Origin: Rhodobacterales bacterium HKCCE4037
Lineage (GTDB): Bacteria > Pseudomonadota > Alphaproteobacteria > Rhodobacterales > Rhodobacteraceae
Direction of reading: 5' to 3'
DNA: 64,000 nt
NCBI GenBank assembly: GCA_015689645.1
Contig: WVSM01000002.1
Span: forward strand, 186,001 to 250,000
Below the pieces are notes generated by a model that was not told the origin of the DNA, ran no database searches, and was given only the letters and a program-made list of their open reading frames with translations. Made by a program: the position numbers and the translations under genes. Each line of letters begins with the position of its first letter. Position 1 is the stretch's first letter. This document shows, one piece after another, positions 49,762 to 62,841 of the stretch.

Positions 49762-50985
49762 ATGTCTGCGCCCAAGAAGGTGGTGCTCGCCTATTCCGGC
49801 GGCCTCGATACCTCGATCATTCTCAAGTGGCTGCAAACCGAATACGGCTGCGAGGTCGTGACCTTCACCGCCGATCTCGGACAGGGTGAGGAGCTGGAGC
49901 CCGCGCGCAAGAAGGCCGAGATGCTGGGGATCGCGCCCGAGAACATCTTCATCGAGGATGTGCGCGAGGAATTCGTCCGCGACTTTGTCTTCCCGATGTT
50001 CCGCGCCAATGCGCTTTACGAGGGGCTTTATCTTCTGGGCACCTCCATCGCGCGCCCGCTGATTTCCAAGCGTCTGGTCGAGATCGCCGCCCAGACCGGG
50101 GCCGATGCCGTCGCCCACGGCGCAACCGGCAAGGGCAACGACCAGGTCCGGTTCGAGCTCTGCGCCTATTCGCTGAACCCCGAAATCAAGGTGATCGCGC
50201 CCTGGCGGGAATGGGACCTCAGCAGCCGCACCAAGCTGCTCGAGTTTGCCGAGCAGAACCAGATCCCGATCGCCAAGGACAAGCGCGGCGAAGCGCCGTT
50301 CTCGGTCGATGCGAACCTCCTGCACACCTCGTCCGAGGGCAAGGTTCTGGAAGATCCGTCCGAGGAAGCACCCGACTACGTGCTCCAGCGCATCACGCGC
50401 CCCGAAGATGCGCCCGACACGCCCGAAATGGTCGAAATCACCTTCGAAAGGGGCGACGCGGTGGCCATCAACGGCGAAGCGATGAGCCCCGCGACCATCC
50501 TGACCAAGCTCAACGAGCTTGGCGGCAAGCACGGTGTCGGCATTCTCGACCTCGTGGAAAACCGTTTCGTCGGCATGAAAAGCCGCGGCATCTACGAGAC
50601 GCCGGGTGGCACAATCCTTTTGGAAGCGCATCGCGGGATCGAGCAGATCACGCTCGACAGCGGCTCGGGCCACCTGAAGGATTCGATCATGCCGCGCTAC
50701 GCAGAACTGATCTACAACGGCTTCTGGTTCTCACCCGAGCGGGAGATGCTGCAGGCGCTGATCGACAAGAGCCAGGAGCATGTCTCCGGCACGGTGCGCG
50801 TGAAGCTCTACAAGGGTTCCGCCCGCACCGTCGCGCGCTGGTCCGATCACTCGCTCTATTCCGAGGCCCACGTGACCTTCGAAGAGGATATGGGCGCCTA
50901 CGACCAGAAGGACGCGCAGGGCTTCATTCAGCTCAATGCGCTGCGCCTGAAGCTGCTGGCTGCCCGGAACCGCAAGTTCAAGTAA
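49762..50985 (+). CDS. argG: Argininosuccinate synthase
   Basis: The enzyme joins citrulline and aspartate with ATP in arginine synthesis. All 407 residues are present, with the N-type ATP pyrophosphatase loop [27 protein letters not shown], and the C-terminal helix region for tetramer formation. ATG at 49762 gives the usual [14 protein letters not shown] start. A GC-rich hairpin follows 23 bp after the stop. Confidence 0.97.
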   Translation: MSAPKKVVLAYSGGLDTSIILKWLQTEYGCEVVTFTADLGQGEELEPARKKAEMLGIAPENIFIEDVREEFVRDFVFPMFRANALYEGLYLLGTSIARPLISKRLVEIAAQTGADAVAHGATGKGNDQVRFELCAYSLNPEIKVIAPWREWDLSSRTKLLEFAEQNQIPIAKDKRGEAPFSVDANLLHTSSEGKVLEDPSEEAPDYVLQRITRPEDAPDTPEMVEITFERGDAVAINGEAMSPATILTKLNELGGKHGVGILDLVENRFVGMKSRGIYETPGGTILLEAHRGIEQITLDSGSGHLKDSIMPRYAELIYNGFWFSPEREMLQALIDKSQEHVSGTVRVKLYKGSARTVARWSDHSLYSEAHVTFEEDMGAYDQKDAQGFIQLNALRLKLLAARNRKFK

Positions 50986-51007
50986 GCGCACCGACTTCGC
51001 AAAGAAA

Positions 51008-51036
51008 AACGGCGCGCCAAAGTCAGGCGCGCCGTT
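51008..51036. terminator. Bidirectional terminator between argG and the DUF7282-like gene
   Basis: AACGGCGCGCC and GGCGCGCCGTT make a perfect 11-pair stem around a seven-base loop. On the minus strand the stem is followed by TTTTTCTTT, a good terminator tail for the 51096-51509 gene; on the plus strand the tail is poor. Confidence 0.75.
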
Positions 51037-51095
51037 GGTCACCGGGCCGAAAGGGACAGCAAGCCCGGTGAGGACACTGCTCGTGCCCGCGGTGG

Positions 51096-51509
51096 TTACT
51101 GGGCGGTCACAACCGTCATCACCAGTTCACCATCCATGCGGATCGGGCCGTCTTCGGTGGCGCCGAGCGTGTATTCGAAGATGCCGGTCTGCGTGCCGCC
51201 CGCTTCGGAGTGCACCATCAGCATCAGCATGTCGCCCGCGGCGACCTCTTCGGTCAGGATCGCGGCAACGTCGGTGTTCATGCCGGCACGCAGCGGCGCA
51301 TGGCCGACAACCGGGCCCGGCGCCATTTCAGCATCCGTGCGGTGCACGACCAGCCAGCCGTTTTCCGGCGCCACGATCGCATCTGCGCTGACAATGCCGT
51401 TCTCGACGCTCTGGTCAGCGGCTTCGACCATCGGGGCCGCATGTGCGTCAGCAAACGCTGCGGTCGAGGTCAGGGCGAGGGCTGCGGCGGAAATCATAAG
51501 CTTTTTCAT
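51096..51509 (-). CDS. DUF7282-like exported protein
   Basis: A 137-residue protein with a signal peptide (MKKLMISAAALALTSTAAFADA). The mature part shows the pattern GWLVVHRTDAEMAPGPVVGH, then LMLMVHSEAGGTQTGIFEYT and GATEDGPIRMDGELV, typical of the all-beta DUF7282 domain of secreted proteins. Function unknown. ATG at 51509. It is followed by a hairpin with T tail. Confidence 0.8.
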   Translation of the reverse strand: MKKLMISAAALALTSTAAFADAHAAPMVEAADQSVENGIVSADAIVAPENGWLVVHRTDAEMAPGPVVGHAPLRAGMNTDVAAILTEEVAAGDMLMLMVHSEAGGTQTGIFEYTLGATEDGPIRMDGELVMTVVTAQ

Positions 51510-51775
51510 TGATCTAACTTCCTAATCGGTTCGCGTTCCGGCCTTTTCTCGACCGGGTCACTGCAACTCACGAAAGCTCGCCTGCAAGAGTTTCACGCGT
51601 GCGGAACTTTTTTCGGCGAAGGGTCATCCCCAAGGTGTTTCGGCGGCACGTTCATAGGCAATGAGCCGGCATCTCTGCCCGTGGCTCCGGCCCTGTCGCA
51701 AAGGCCGTAGCGTCACTCTTGTCGTGTCGAAATTTGTCTGGATAGCGTTTCCGTCAGTACTCACGGAGACTCGAA

Positions 51776-54409
<2,634 letters not shown>

Positions 54410-54781
54410 TCAGTCCTGCCCGGTTTCCGTGCAATGGCGGCGGAAGGCGCGCTTCAGCATCTCCAGCTCCTCGCGCAGCAGCACAAGTTCGCCACGAATG
54501 TCCTCGGCCAAGGCCGAGCCGGCCATCAAAGTGATCCGGTCCAGAACCTCGCCCGTCGCGGTCGAGCGCAGGCCGACGACCTGGACACCGTCGCTGACCA
54601 CGTCCAGCGGAAGCTGGAGCGAGATCGCAATCGCCCCGTTCTCTTCCGGATGCGGCGACATCTGCGCGATCCCGATGATCTTGCCGCGATGAATCGCCTC
54701 GATCTCGGTCTGGCCGGCCCCGGTCAGAACGCCCTCGTAGCGGCCGGCTTCCAGGGTGGTGCAGGTAAGTGTCTCGGGCAT
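54410..54781 (-). CDS. Hypothetical protein
   Basis: A 123-residue soluble protein with a beta-rich first half (LEAGRYEGVLTGAGQTEIEA, GKIIGIAQMSPH, SLQLPLDVVSDGVQ) and a helical C-terminus (DIRGELVLLREELEMLKRAFRRH) that could form a coiled coil. No family is recognised. It lies 19 bp after the DUF6478-like gene on the same strand, so they may be co-transcribed and related in function. Confidence 0.75.
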   Translation of the reverse strand: MPETLTCTTLEAGRYEGVLTGAGQTEIEAIHRGKIIGIAQMSPHPEENGAIAISLQLPLDVVSDGVQVVGLRSTATGEVLDRITLMAGSALAEDIRGELVLLREELEMLKRAFRRHCTETGQD

Positions 54782-54800
54782 CCCGATCTCTCCGGTTGAG

Positions 54801-55586
54801 TCAGAAATCAGCGCGCGGTGCGCGCAACAGGACCATGTCCCACAGGGCGACGCGGGTCATCTTCGGGCCCTCGATGATGAGGTCGAGCCAGGCTTTTTCC
54901 AGCCGCTTCTCGTTGATCTTGGAATAGGCCAGGTCGAATTCCGCCCGACCGTCCGTGCCATCGAATTCGACCTGCCGCACGATCTGCTCCACGTTGGGAC
55001 CATGCTGCACGTTCAGCCGGGCATACATTTCCACCGGCTGTTCGCGTTCGGCCACCAGGTTGAGCGCGATGAAGTGGTTCCGCGTCAGCCCGACAAGCGC
55101 CTCGGCCGGCAGGTCCTGCACGAACGAGATGAACGACCCGTCCGAGCGGTAGACCTCCAGCACCAGCCCGAATTGCGGCCCCTCCACCCAAACCGGCACG
55201 CGATCTTGTACAAGGCTGAAATCGGCATTGGTGGCATCGTGAAACAGGGTGATGCCGCCGGACAGCGGCTGCGGCGAGGCCAGCCCGACAATCCCGCGCG
55301 GGCGCATCTCGGTCATCCATGGTCCCGGACGCGCCGCCCAGTCGCATTGATCGGGGCGGTCGATGCCATCACTCTCACGCGCCCGCCGCGCGAGAAGTTC
55401 GGACCGCGCCTGCGCCGACATCAGGTCCAGACGGTCGCGCATCCTGCGGATGTCTCCGGCCATCTTGCCAAGCTCCGCACTCGAAAGGTTCCGTGGCATC
55501 TGCAGGGCGCGTTGCCAGCGCCTGAGTGTCTGCCCGAGGCCGAATCCACCAAACTTCCCAGGAAACTCCTGACCCATACGACCCAT
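54801..55586 (-). CDS. DUF6478-like protein
   Basis: A 261-residue soluble protein. The N-terminus is basic and helical (QTLRRWQRALQMPRNLSSAEL), followed by a beta-rich region with GITLFHDATNADFSLVQDR, LVLEVYRSDGSFISFV and LNVQHGPNVEQIVRQVE, which fits the uncharacterised Rhodobacteraceae DUF6478 family as I recall it. ATG at 55586 or 55577; no ribosome site separates them. It precedes a small hypothetical gene by 19 bp. Function unknown. Confidence 0.75.
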   Translation of the reverse strand: MGRMGQEFPGKFGGFGLGQTLRRWQRALQMPRNLSSAELGKMAGDIRRMRDRLDLMSAQARSELLARRARESDGIDRPDQCDWAARPGPWMTEMRPRGIVGLASPQPLSGGITLFHDATNADFSLVQDRVPVWVEGPQFGLVLEVYRSDGSFISFVQDLPAEALVGLTRNHFIALNLVAEREQPVEMYARLNVQHGPNVEQIVRQVEFDGTDGRAEFDLAYSKINEKRLEKAWLDLIIEGPKMTRVALWDMVLLRAPRADF

Positions 55587-55645
55587 CCTTAGCACCCACA
55601 CCCGTCGGCTGGCCCCGATCCTAACAGGGTTCTCTTGGCAGACGG

Positions 55646-56392
55646 TTACCGGAATATCCGCTGAAACAGCCCGCCGCGAAAGAGGCCCGCTCCGGCTTGG
55701 GTCGCTCCCTGTGGCAGCTCTGCCGCGTTTGCCACGGCGGAAGTCCCTGAATTGGCACGCTGAACCGCGTCGGCGAAGGTCGTCAGGGTCAGCAGCGCGT
55801 CGGCATCGCTCACGTCCTGATCGGCCAGCGCCAGCACCGAAAGCGTGGCCAGACGCGGCCCCAGGTCCATGTAAGCCCGCCAGTAATCCTGCGCCACGCC
55901 AGCGACCGCCCCGGCACTGGTATCGCGGGCATGCAGCAGGACCATGTCGCCCGCGATGCGGGTCTCGAGGATCGTGACGCTTGCGGGATCGTTGCTGCGG
56001 CTCAGCAATCCACGCCCGGCCTCGGACCGGAAAAACGTCTCCAGCTCACCAAGATTGGCGCTCAGCGATCCGCCTCCGTCCGACCGCGCGCCAACCGCCG
56101 CCGTCAGGACCGCCGGAATGTCGGGCTGCGGCGCGCGCGCCCGCCCCGAGATCGCGGCGCAATTTCCCAGCAGCACGAAACCGGTATCCCCCTCGTTCCG
56201 GGTCGAGGTCGGATCGACACAAAAGCCGCGCGGCCCCGTGATCGTCACCGCGTCGGCCGTCACCTGCACCTCACGCGGCGCATCAGCCCCGTCACCGAGG
56301 CCCACGCAAGCCGCAAGCAGGAACACGGACCCCGTGAGCGTCAGCCGCCCAACCAGACGCGCGCCGAAGCGCAGCGCCTCAGAGGTCGGCAT
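55646..56392 (-). CDS. Hypothetical lipoprotein
   Basis: A 248-residue protein with a long signal segment ([17 protein letters not shown]) and a lipobox LAAC, so Cys29 should be acylated. The mature region has [22 protein letters not shown] (two cysteines possibly bonded) and an Ala-rich helical C-terminus. It ends GGLFQRIFR. No family is recognised. Its 5' end overlaps the ilvD 3' end by 14 bases, so it is translated with ilvD, although no link to valine synthesis is known to me. Confidence 0.75.
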   Translation of the reverse strand: MPTSEALRFGARLVGRLTLTGSVFLLAACVGLGDGADAPREVQVTADAVTITGPRGFCVDPTSTRNEGDTGFVLLGNCAAISGRARAPQPDIPAVLTAAVGARSDGGGSLSANLGELETFFRSEAGRGLLSRSNDPASVTILETRIAGDMVLLHARDTSAGAVAGVAQDYWRAYMDLGPRLATLSVLALADQDVSDADALLTLTTFADAVQRANSGTSAVANAAELPQGATQAGAGLFRGGLFQRIFR

Positions 56393-58142
56393 AGACGTGC
56401 TTTTCCTTCGCCGCGCCCGGATGGGTCACCGCGCCGTAGCGCGCTTCACCCACAAGCTGCGCGTATTTCCACAGCACACCCGAGGCATAGATCGTCTCCC
56501 GCGGGCCGGACCACGCGCGGCGACGCTCTTCCAGCTCCTCGTCGCTCAGCGCCACCGAAAGCTCGCCGGTGATCGCGTTGATCGTGATGACATCGCCGTC
56601 CTGCAGCAGGCCGATCGGACCGGCCACCGCCGCCTCCGGCCCCACGTGACCGACGCAGAACCCGCGCGTCGCGCCCGAGAACCGGCCATCGGTGATCAGC
56701 GCCACCTTCTTGCCCATCCCCTGACCGGACAGAGCGGCCGTCGTCGCCAGCATCTCGCGCATGCCGGGGCCGCCTTTCGGCCCCTCGTTGCGGATCACGA
56801 TGACTTCGCCCGCCTCGTAGGCCCGCGCCTTTACGGCGGCAAAGGCATCCTCTTCGCATTCGAAGACCCGCGCCGGCCCGGTGAAGACCTGTTGCTCCTC
56901 GCTCATGCCGGCGACCTTCACGATCGCTCCTTCAGGTGCCAGGTTGCCGCGCAGCCCGACGACACCGCCGGTCTTGGTGATCGGGTTCTGCACCGAATGC
57001 ACCACGCGCCCGTCCGGTCCACCGTCGATCTTGTCGAGCGCCTCTTCCATCGTCTCGCCCGACGCGGTCAGGCAATCGCCGTGCAGAAGGCCCTCTTTCA
57101 GAAGTTCCTTCATGACGATCGGCACGCCGCCGACCTCGTAAAGGTCCTTCGCCACGAACTGCCCGCCCGGCTTCATGTCGACGAAATAGGGCGTGTCCTT
57201 GAAGATGTCGCAGACGTCGAACAGGTCGAAGTCGATCCCGGCCTCGTGGGCAATCGCCGGCAGGTGAAGCCCTGCATTGGTCGACCCGCCGGTGCAGGCC
57301 ACGACGCGCGCCGCGTTTTCCAGCGACTTGCGCGTCACCACGTCCCGCGCGCGGATGTTCTTCTCCAGCAGGTTCATCACGGCGCGGCCCGACGCCTCGC
57401 CATATTCTTTCCGGCCCTCGTAGGGTGCCGGCATGCCTGACGAATTCAGCAGCGCCAGCCCGATCGCCTCGGAGACACAAGCCATGGTGTTGGCGGTGAA
57501 CTGGCCACCGCAGGCGCCTGCGCTCGGGCAGGCCACCCGCTCCAGCACCGCCAGCGCGGCATCGCTCAACTCGCCCGACTGGTAGCGGCCGACCGCTTCG
57601 AACATGTCCTGAACCGTCAGGTCGCGCGTGGCGAAATCCTCCGGCACGTCGGCTCCTTCCGGAACCTTGCCGGGCAGGATCGTGCCGCCATACATGAAGA
57701 CGGACGGCACGTTCAGGCGCACCATCGCCATCATCATGCCGGGCAGGGACTTGTCGCAGCCCGCCAGACCCACCAGCGCATCGTAGCAATGCCCGCGCAT
57801 CGTCAGCTCGACCGTGTCGGCAATCCAGTCGCGCGAGGCGAGCGAGGACCGCATGCCTTCATGGCCCATGGCGATCCCGTCGGTCACGGTGATCGTGGTG
57901 AATTCGCGCGGCGTGCCATTGGCGCTCAGCACACCGGCCTTGGCCGATTGCGCCTGCCAGTTCAGGGCGATGTTGCAGGGCGCGGCCTCGTTCCAGCAGG
58001 TCGCCACGCCGACGAAAGGCTGCGCGATCTGCTCTTCGGTGATGTCCATCGCGTAGAAATACGACCGGTGCGGCGCCCGCTCCGGGCCCTCCGTCACGTG
58101 GCGGCTCGGCAATCTGGATTTGTCTGGCCGGTTTTGCAGCAT
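56379..58142 (-). CDS. ilvD: Dihydroxy-acid dehydratase
   Basis: The iron-sulfur enzyme dehydrates 2,3-dihydroxy acids to 2-oxo acids in valine, isoleucine and leucine synthesis. The 587 residues include [12 protein letters not shown] (Cys49/Cys56), [14 protein letters not shown] (Cys129) and [17 protein letters not shown] (Cys205/Cys211), the usual cluster cysteine regions. ATG at 58142. It is divergent from the CPBP protease gene across 132 bp and is followed directly by the lipoprotein gene. Confidence 0.96.
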   Translation of the reverse strand: MLQNRPDKSRLPSRHVTEGPERAPHRSYFYAMDITEEQIAQPFVGVATCWNEAAPCNIALNWQAQSAKAGVLSANGTPREFTTITVTDGIAMGHEGMRSSLASRDWIADTVELTMRGHCYDALVGLAGCDKSLPGMMMAMVRLNVPSVFMYGGTILPGKVPEGADVPEDFATRDLTVQDMFEAVGRYQSGELSDAALAVLERVACPSAGACGGQFTANTMACVSEAIGLALLNSSGMPAPYEGRKEYGEASGRAVMNLLEKNIRARDVVTRKSLENAARVVACTGGSTNAGLHLPAIAHEAGIDFDLFDVCDIFKDTPYFVDMKPGGQFVAKDLYEVGGVPIVMKELLKEGLLHGDCLTASGETMEEALDKIDGGPDGRVVHSVQNPITKTGGVVGLRGNLAPEGAIVKVAGMSEEQQVFTGPARVFECEEDAFAAVKARAYEAGEVIVIRNEGPKGGPGMREMLATTAALSGQGMGKKVALITDGRFSGATRGFCVGHVGPEAAVAGPIGLLQDGDVITINAITGELSVALSDEELEERRRAWSGPRETIYASGVLWKYAQLVGEARYGAVTHPGAAKEKHVYADL

Positions 58143-58274
58143 GGCGGGATCCTCGCTTCCTGTCGGTAACTCGGTCCTGTGGATAGACCCACCGCCCTAG
58201 CGGCACAAGCGCCATTGAAGCGGCGCGGTGCGGCGCGTAGGATGCGGAAAACAACAATCATAACGGCAGGCCCG

Positions 58275-59171
58275 ATGCAGTACCTCGCCCCCGGAAACGC
58301 CTTCGACGATTACGTCGAACCGGCCCGCAGCAAGCCAGAACTCTGGCGTGTCCTGTTCGGCATCGTCATCATCGCGGCAGTCTACGCCCTCGGAATCGCC
58401 CTTGTATTCGGTGGCATCGCCGTCATTGCCGGGCCCGGAAACTTCGAACTCTGGGCCTCCGAGATGATCGAGGCGACCGGCCCGACCGGCACGCTGCTTC
58501 TCTTGGCGACCTTCGTCGGCATGGCCCTCGGCCCGATGGTGGCCGCCGCCGCGATCCACGGCCGCCGCATCGCCTCGCTCTTCGGGCCATTGCCGCGGAC
58601 CGTTCGCCACTTCCTGATCGCCCTGGTCGTCTGCGCGGCGTCCTATTCGCTGTCGTTCCTGCTGCCGAACGACGTGCAGCTTCAGCCCAATCTCGACCGC
58701 GCGCTCTGGCTGTCGTTCCTGCCCCTCGCCCTCGTCGGCGTGCTGGTCCAGACCGGGTCCGAGGAGATCCTGTTTCGCGGCTACATCCAGCAGCAACTCG
58801 CCGCGCGTTTTCGCGCAACCTGGGTCTGGATGGTGCTGCCGGCTGTCCTCTTCGGGTCTCTCCACTGGCAGCCCGCGATCATGGGCGACAACGCGATCTA
58901 CATCGTCGCCGCCGCAACGCTTTTCGGCCTTCTGGCCGCCGACCTGACGGCGAAAACCGGCTCGCTCGGCGCGGCCTGGGGCTTTCATTTCGCCAACAAC
59001 ACCGTCGCGATCCTGGTCGTCGCGATGGACGGTCCGCTGTCGGGCCTCGCGCTCTATTCCGCCCCGCTCGATGTCGCCTCGGCCGATATCCGGCCCCTGA
59101 TCCTGCTCGACATGGGGACCACCTTCGTGACCTGGATCCTGATCCGGCTGGCAGTGACGCGCGTCCCATAA
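58275..59171 (+). CDS. CPBP-family intramembrane metalloprotease
   Basis: The 298-residue membrane protein has about eight helices. The CPBP (Abi/CaaX) motifs are EEILFRGYI at about 165-173, FGSLHWQPAI, and the third HFANNTVA near residue 240, giving the glutamates and histidines of the glutamic-metalloprotease site. Roles of bacterial members range from prenyl protein processing to bacteriocin immunity; none can be chosen. ATG at 58275. Confidence 0.9.
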   Translation: MQYLAPGNAFDDYVEPARSKPELWRVLFGIVIIAAVYALGIALVFGGIAVIAGPGNFELWASEMIEATGPTGTLLLLATFVGMALGPMVAAAAIHGRRIASLFGPLPRTVRHFLIALVVCAASYSLSFLLPNDVQLQPNLDRALWLSFLPLALVGVLVQTGSEEILFRGYIQQQLAARFRATWVWMVLPAVLFGSLHWQPAIMGDNAIYIVAAATLFGLLAADLTAKTGSLGAAWGFHFANNTVAILVVAMDGPLSGLALYSAPLDVASADIRPLILLDMGTTFVTWILIRLAVTRVP

Positions 59172-59246
59172 ACCGCGTCCGGTTTGCAATTCCCCGCGGC
59201 GCGCAATATCTGGGCGTGAAGCGAGACCTAGGCGGCTGAGGCGCAC

Positions 59247-60212
59247 ATGAACTGGATCACCAACTACGTTCGTCCCCGGATCAACTCGATCTTCTCGCGC
59301 CGCGAGACGCCCGAGAACCTCTGGTCCAAATGCACCGAGTGCGGGACGATGCTGTTTCACCGCGAACTCAGCGACAACCTGAACGTCTGCACCAATTGCG
59401 GGCATCACATGGCGATCACGCCGCGCGCGCGGTTCACGGCGCTGTTCGACAATGGCGTCTTCACCGAGATCAAGGTGCCCGAGCCGCTGGCCGACCCGCT
59501 GAAATTCCGCGACCAGAAACGCTACCCCGACCGCATGAAAGCCGCCCGCGCCCAGACCGCCGAGACCGAGGCGATGCTGGTCGCCGAGGGTGAGATCGGG
59601 CGCACCCCCATCGTCGCCGCCGCGCAGGATTTCAGCTTCATGGGCGGGTCGATGGGCATGTATGTCGGCAACGCGATCATCGCCGCCGCCGAACGTGCCG
59701 TGCAAGCGAAACGACCGCTGATCCTGTTCTCCGCCGCCGGCGGCGCGCGGATGCAGGAGGGCATTCTCAGCCTGATGCAGATGCCGCGCACCACAGTGGC
59801 CGTGCAGATGCTCAAGGAAGCGGGCCTGCCCTACATCGTTGTGCTGACCCACCCCACGACCGGCGGCGTGACGGCCTCCTACGCGATGCTGGGTGACGTG
59901 CAGATCGCCGAGCCGAACGCGCTGATCTGTTTCGCCGGCCCCCGGGTGATCGAACAGACGATCCGCGAGACGCTGCCCGAAGGTTTCCAGCGCTCCGAAT
60001 ACCTGCTCGATCACGGCATGCTCGACCGCGTCACCCACCGCAGCCAGATGCGGGACGAACTGATCTCCATCGTGCGGATGCTGATGGGCGAGACGCCCCC
60101 GGTGAAAGGGGATCTTCCCGCCCCCGAACCCGCGCCCGAGCCGGAGAAGCTCGAAGCCCCCGCCGAGGATGCGCCCGCCGACGAGACCCCGAAGGAGGGC
60201 GACAGCGCCTGA
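59247..60212 (+). CDS. accD: Acetyl-CoA carboxylase carboxyltransferase subunit beta
   Basis: The beta subunit transfers the carboxyl group from biotin to acetyl-CoA in fatty-acid synthesis. The N-terminal zinc ribbon has Cys29 and Cys32 (CTEC), Cys48 and Cys51 (CTNCG). The crotonase-like core includes [29 protein letters not shown] and the oxyanion region [13 protein letters not shown]. The C-terminus after residue 290 is Pro/Glu-rich and low in complexity. ATG at 59247; folC follows in the common accD-folC order. Confidence 0.97.
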   Translation: MNWITNYVRPRINSIFSRRETPENLWSKCTECGTMLFHRELSDNLNVCTNCGHHMAITPRARFTALFDNGVFTEIKVPEPLADPLKFRDQKRYPDRMKAARAQTAETEAMLVAEGEIGRTPIVAAAQDFSFMGGSMGMYVGNAIIAAAERAVQAKRPLILFSAAGGARMQEGILSLMQMPRTTVAVQMLKEAGLPYIVVLTHPTTGGVTASYAMLGDVQIAEPNALICFAGPRVIEQTIRETLPEGFQRSEYLLDHGMLDRVTHRSQMRDELISIVRMLMGETPPVKGDLPAPEPAPEPEKLEAPAEDAPADETPKEGDSA

Positions 60213-60224
60213 TCGCGCCCGACC

Positions 60225-60257
60225 TTTCATCTTGCCAGAAAAACTCCCGCCGGAGGC
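60225..60257. repeat. Rhodobacterales-type CTCCCGCCGGAG intergenic hairpin
   Basis: TTTCATCTTGCCAGAAAAA is followed by CTCC-CGCC-GGAG (60244-60255) ending in GGC. On the minus strand the stem is followed by TTTTTC, so it would terminate antisense transcription. The whole unit matches a motif I recall as repeated in Roseobacter and Rhodobacter genomes; only one copy is in this window. Confidence 0.55.
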
Positions 60258-60305
60258 ATCCCGCAGGCACCGCCCGCGCCCCGGCCCGATCCTTAGGCCC
60301 GTTCC

Positions 60306-61574
60306 ATGACGCAGCCGCGCTCCGACGTCCTGCTCGACCGCATGATGACCCTGCACCCGAAAGTCATCGACCTGACGCTCGACCGGATGCACCGCATCCT
60401 CACCGCGCTGGGGGAGCCGCAGACCAGCTTGCCCCCGGTGATCCATGTCGCGGGCACCAACGGCAAGGGCTCCACCATCGCGATGATCCGCGCGGGCCTC
60501 GAAGGGGCGGGATTCTCCGCCCATGTCTACACCTCGCCGCACCTCGCCCGGTTCCACGAACGCATCCGCCTTGCCGGCAAGCTGATCGACGAAGACGCGC
60601 TCTCCGATCTGCTCGACGAATGCCTCGCCGCCAACGGCCCCGAGACCATCACCTATTTCGAGATCACCACCGCCGCCGCCTTCAAGGCCTTCGCCGACAC
60701 GCCCGCCGATTACACCCTGCTGGAAGTCGGCCTCGGCGGTCGCGTCGATGCCACCAATGTCGTTGACACGCCCGCGCTCACCGTCATCACCCCCGTCGAC
60801 CTCGACCACCAGCAATACCTCGGCGACACGCTGGCCGCGATCGCCTTCGAGAAGGCCGGCATCCTCAAGCCGCGCGTCCCCGTCGTCATCGGCCCGCAGC
60901 AGGACGAGGCGCTCGAAGTGATCGAGAATCGCGCCAGCGGCCTCTCCGCCCCGATCTTCGCCCACGGCCAGCACTGGCACGTCACGACCGAGCGCGACCG
61001 CCTGATCTACCAGGATGAAACCGGCCTTCTGGACCTGCCGATGCCGGTCCTCGCCGGTCCGCACCAGGTCCAGAACGCCGGCACCGCCATCGCAGCCCTG
61101 CGCGTTCTCGGCCGCGGCAATCCCGACGCCGCGATGACCCGTGCCGAATGGCCCGCCCGGATGCAGCGCCTGCGCCATGGCCCCCTCGTGGACATGGCCC
61201 TGGAGGCCGAGCTCTGGCTCGACGGCGGCCACAATCCCCACGCGGCCCGCGCCATCGCGGCAACGCTCGCCACCCTGCCGGACCGCCCGACCCACCTGAT
61301 CTGCGGCATGCTGAACACCAAGGACGTGACGGGCTACATGGCGCCGCTCAAACCCTACGCCGCCAGCCTGACCGCCGTCTCCATCCCCGGCCAGACCGCC
61401 ACGCTCAGCGCCGAGGAAACGGCAGACGCCGCGACACGCGCAGGCCTCACGGCAACCACGGCCCCCAGCGTCGAGGCGGCCCTGGCCGGCATCGTCGCCC
61501 GCACCCCGCACGCGCGCGTCCTCATCTGCGGATCGCTCTACCTCGCCGGGGAAATCCTCAAGACCAATGGATGA
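60306..61574 (+). CDS. folC: Folylpolyglutamate / dihydrofolate synthase
   Basis: The bifunctional ATP-dependent ligase adds glutamate to dihydropteroate and folates. The 422-residue chain has the P-loop HVAGTNGKGSTIAM at about 51-64, YTSPHLARFHERIR, LLEVGLGGRVDATNVV and the C-terminal ELWLDGGHNPHAAR. ATG at 60306 directly follows the accD intergenic element, 93 bp from accD. Confidence 0.96.
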   Translation: MTQPRSDVLLDRMMTLHPKVIDLTLDRMHRILTALGEPQTSLPPVIHVAGTNGKGSTIAMIRAGLEGAGFSAHVYTSPHLARFHERIRLAGKLIDEDALSDLLDECLAANGPETITYFEITTAAAFKAFADTPADYTLLEVGLGGRVDATNVVDTPALTVITPVDLDHQQYLGDTLAAIAFEKAGILKPRVPVVIGPQQDEALEVIENRASGLSAPIFAHGQHWHVTTERDRLIYQDETGLLDLPMPVLAGPHQVQNAGTAIAALRVLGRGNPDAAMTRAEWPARMQRLRHGPLVDMALEAELWLDGGHNPHAARAIAATLATLPDRPTHLICGMLNTKDVTGYMAPLKPYAASLTAVSIPGQTATLSAEETADAATRAGLTATTAPSVEAALAGIVARTPHARVLICGSLYLAGEILKTNG

Positions 61575-61636
61575 GGCCCGCCGGGCAAGGCTTTCCACCG
61601 GTTGACCGCCCCCGCGCCACGCGCCACGTTCGCCCC

Positions 61637-62146
61637 ATGCGCCTCTGCCTTCCCCTTCTCGCCCTACTTGCTGCCACGCCCGCCCACGCCGCGCAATTCC
61701 AGTTCTGCTGGACCGGCGCGAACGGCTACACGATGGAAGGGCTGATCGAATTTCCCGACGCCTTGCAGAACACCGGCCTGATCACAGAGACGGACGTCAC
61801 CGGCTTTCAGATCATCGGCTTTCTCGACGGGGTCGCCATCGGGTCGTGGAGCCTCGATCAACTGACGCCCGGCACCTCGTGGACCCTGCGCTTCGACACC
61901 GACACGCTGCGCTTCCCAACGGGCGGCATCCGCTCGCTCAACAGCTATCAGGAGTGGAACGCCAGCGGGCAGGTGAACGATTGCGGCGCGGTCGGCGGTT
62001 TCGGCTTCAACGGCGGGAATTACGCGCAGGATGTCTGCGTGGACAATGTCTGGATCGAAGACAGCTCCATCGACCCGGAAACGCCGCTCTTCGCGCAGCC
62101 TATGGACGTCGCGCTGGTCTGCGAAACCGTCGTGCCCACAAGCTGA
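61637..62146 (+). CDS. Hypothetical secreted protein
   Basis: The 169-residue product has a signal peptide (MRLCLPLLALLAATPAHA) and starts AQFQFCWTGANGYTMEG. The mature chain is beta-rich with aromatic and glycine residues (GFGFNGGNYAQDVCVDNVWIED) and four cysteines, so disulfides are likely. No family is recognised. Its TGA overlaps the acetyltransferase ATG, and no strong ribosome site precedes its own ATG. Confidence 0.75.
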   Translation: MRLCLPLLALLAATPAHAAQFQFCWTGANGYTMEGLIEFPDALQNTGLITETDVTGFQIIGFLDGVAIGSWSLDQLTPGTSWTLRFDTDTLRFPTGGIRSLNSYQEWNASGQVNDCGAVGGFGFNGGNYAQDVCVDNVWIEDSSIDPETPLFAQPMDVALVCETVVPTS

Positions 62147-62775
62147 TGGCCCGCGTCATCGACATCGACACGTGGGAACGCGCACCGCAATACCGCCTGT
62201 TCCGGGGCTACCAGCGCCCGCATTTCGCCACCACCGCCCGGATGGACGTGACCGTGCTGATGGCGGCCAGGGCCGCGCGCGGTATCTCACCCTATCGCGG
62301 GAGTCTCTACGCGATTGCGACGGGCCTCCATGCCGTGCCGGCGCTTTGCCTCCGGTTCGACGGCGACACGCTCACCCAACATGACCGGATTGCCCTGTCG
62401 ATGACCGTCCCGCGCGAAGATGGGACGTTCGGCTTCGGCTACCTCGACTTCGACCCCGATTTCACCGCCTTCGACGCCGCCGCACAGGCCGAGATCGCCC
62501 GCGCCCGCACCGCCCCGGTGGAGCCTGACAAGGACGGGCGCAAGGACCTGGCCTACCTCTCCTGCATGCCGTGGCTCGATTACGTGTCGATCACCAACGC
62601 CATGCCCTCGCCCGAGGACTGCATCCCGAGGGTCAGCTGGGGCAAGATCGTGACGGAGGGCGACCGCTTCGCCATGTCCATGACGATCGAGGTGCACCAC
62701 GCGATTGCCGACGGCCGGCATGTCGGCCAGTTCTTCGAAGCCGTCCAGATTGCGCTGGACAGGTTCGCAGATTGA
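62146..62775 (+). CDS. Chloramphenicol acetyltransferase-like O-acetyltransferase
   Basis: A 209-residue protein of the CAT family. The active-site motif HHAIADG is at residues 184-190 near the C-terminus, and the N-terminal MARVIDIDTWERAPQYRLF and the middle NAMPSPEDCIPRVSWGK are typical. The acyl acceptor is unknown; housekeeping members in Rhodobacterales are not known to me to confer resistance. The start overlaps the preceding stop in TGATG. Confidence 0.9.
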   Translation: MARVIDIDTWERAPQYRLFRGYQRPHFATTARMDVTVLMAARAARGISPYRGSLYAIATGLHAVPALCLRFDGDTLTQHDRIALSMTVPREDGTFGFGYLDFDPDFTAFDAAAQAEIARARTAPVEPDKDGRKDLAYLSCMPWLDYVSITNAMPSPEDCIPRVSWGKIVTEGDRFAMSMTIEVHHAIADGRHVGQFFEAVQIALDRFAD

Positions 62776-62841
62776 TCCGCATCAAGACGGGGCGGATGCG
62801 GCTCTGCTATCTTGAGGAAATAACACAAGGGAGCAGGACCA

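Noticed and set aside
58197-61598. A 1133-codon minus-strand open frame opposite the CPBP, accD and folC genes
   Set aside because: It is antisense to three well-recognised genes, has low-complexity His/Arg/Gly-rich translation and no domain; long shadow frames are expected at this GC content.
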